Of a stretch of DNA of 6,207 bases, positions 5,791 through 6,207 are shown in pieces. The DNA comes from Labilithrix luteola (GTDB lineage: Bacteria; Myxococcota_A; Polyangia; Polyangiales; Polyangiaceae). The translations under genes were made by a program, and so were the position numbers. How positions within the stretch are numbered: the first letter of the stretch is position 1; every line of letters starts with the position of its first letter. The DNA is taken from positions 1 to 6,207 of the forward strand of contig JAMFST010001300.1 of assembly GCA_026225435.1 (NCBI GenBank), given 5' to 3'. The notes below the pieces were generated by a model. That model worked only from the letters and a program-made list of their open reading frames with translations, did no database searches and had not been told where the DNA came from.

Positions 5791-6207
5791 ATGCCCCAGT
5801 CCGGGTCCAGGTCCCCCGCCGATTCGGCGCGTCAGCTGCGGCACGTCCGCTCGCCGGAGCTCGAAGGCAGTGAGCTCACGTACGTCCAGTCATGGAGCGG
5901 AGCGGCGCCCCCGGACATCCGGCCGCAGCTCGAGATCACCCTGGTGGATTTCGCCGACAAGACGATCACCCACCGCGGCGTGCGGCAGCGGCTTCACACC
6001 GGGCTCACCGGCATTCGTACCCCCTTCGAGAGCGGCCAGCTCGTCACCCGGCACGCCTCGGAGACCCGGGTACGCGTCCTCGCTCTCGCCGAGCCCGCGG
6101 TGACGACGGCGCTGGAGACGGTGGGGGTCGACCCGCGCGATCTGCCGAACGCTCTCACCTACCTCCAGAGCCCGATCCTCTTCGCCCGGACGAACGGCCT
6201 CTTCGTC
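5791..6207 (+). CDS. Unrecognised protein, N-terminal part (3' end beyond the window)
   Basis: An open frame of 139 codons starts at an ATG with a good SD and continues without a stop to the window edge, so the gene is truncated by the window and not necessarily broken. The first 20 residues are Ser/Arg-rich with no hydrophobic signal, so the product appears cytoplasmic. Later segments such as QLEITLVDFADKTITHRGV (about 50-68), a strand pair near ETRVRVLALAEP (about 95-106) and DLPNALTYLQSPILFARTNG (about 118-137) suggest a mixed alpha/beta globular domain. I do not recognise a family. The third codon positions are mostly G or C, as in the neighbouring genes, which supports it as coding. It may be transcribed from the 142-bp gap that holds the alternative hairpins. 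Confidence 0.7.
   Translation, partial: MPQSGSRSPADSARQLRHVRSPELEGSELTYVQSWSGAAPPDIRPQLEITLVDFADKTITHRGVRQRLHTGLTGIRTPFESGQLVTRHASETRVRVLALAEPAVTTALETVGVDPRDLPNALTYLQSPILFARTNGLFV

Overview
The base composition is strongly GC-rich and GC-biased at third codon positions. Together with Ala-rich lipoproteins and large multidomain histidine kinases, this suggests a high-GC Gram-negative bacterium, most likely Myxococcota (former Deltaproteobacteria). That assignment is inferred from style alone, because the window has no rRNA or other taxonomic marker. I see no tRNA, rRNA, CRISPR array, transposase or integrase.

Layout. (1) Positions 1-107 are an unusually AT-rich leader, followed by a small + strand gene (108-338) for a 76-residue DUF2188-like protein. 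(2) A two-gene signalling operon runs on the - strand from about 4042 down to 399. Its first gene (2270-4042) encodes a sensor histidine kinase. The three-helix N-terminal membrane domain has the signature of the plant/cyanobacterial ethylene-binding domain, with Cys and His copper ligands in a CGxTHL motif, and is followed by two PAS domains, a HisKA_2 dimerisation domain and a HATPase. Its stop overlaps the start of the second gene (399-2273) in an ATGA, and that gene encodes a REC-PAS-HisKA-HATPase-REC hybrid kinase. (3) About 300 bp rich in dyads (4043-4337) precede the operon. (4) Two divergently transcribed predicted lipoprotein genes share a 99-bp promoter region: a repeat-containing beta-rich protein starting at TTG (4338-4871, - strand), and a protein resembling the N-terminal domain of M17 leucyl aminopeptidases (4971-5648, + strand). 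(5) A 142-bp gap holds two mutually exclusive hairpins built from one repeated 6-mer. It is followed by an unrecognised gene (5791 onward) that runs off the window.

How the genes may work together. The clearest functional unit is the membrane receptor kinase coupled to the soluble hybrid kinase. A plausible relay runs from the ethylene-type sensor domain, through the HisKA_2 histidine, to the N-terminal receiver of the hybrid and then its own kinase core and C-terminal receiver. Neither protein has a DNA-binding or enzymatic output domain, so the final output lies outside the window. Ligand identity is unproven, and one position that is proline in ETR1 is alanine here. The lipoproteins, the DUF2188-like protein and the partial gene have no evident link to the signalling pair.
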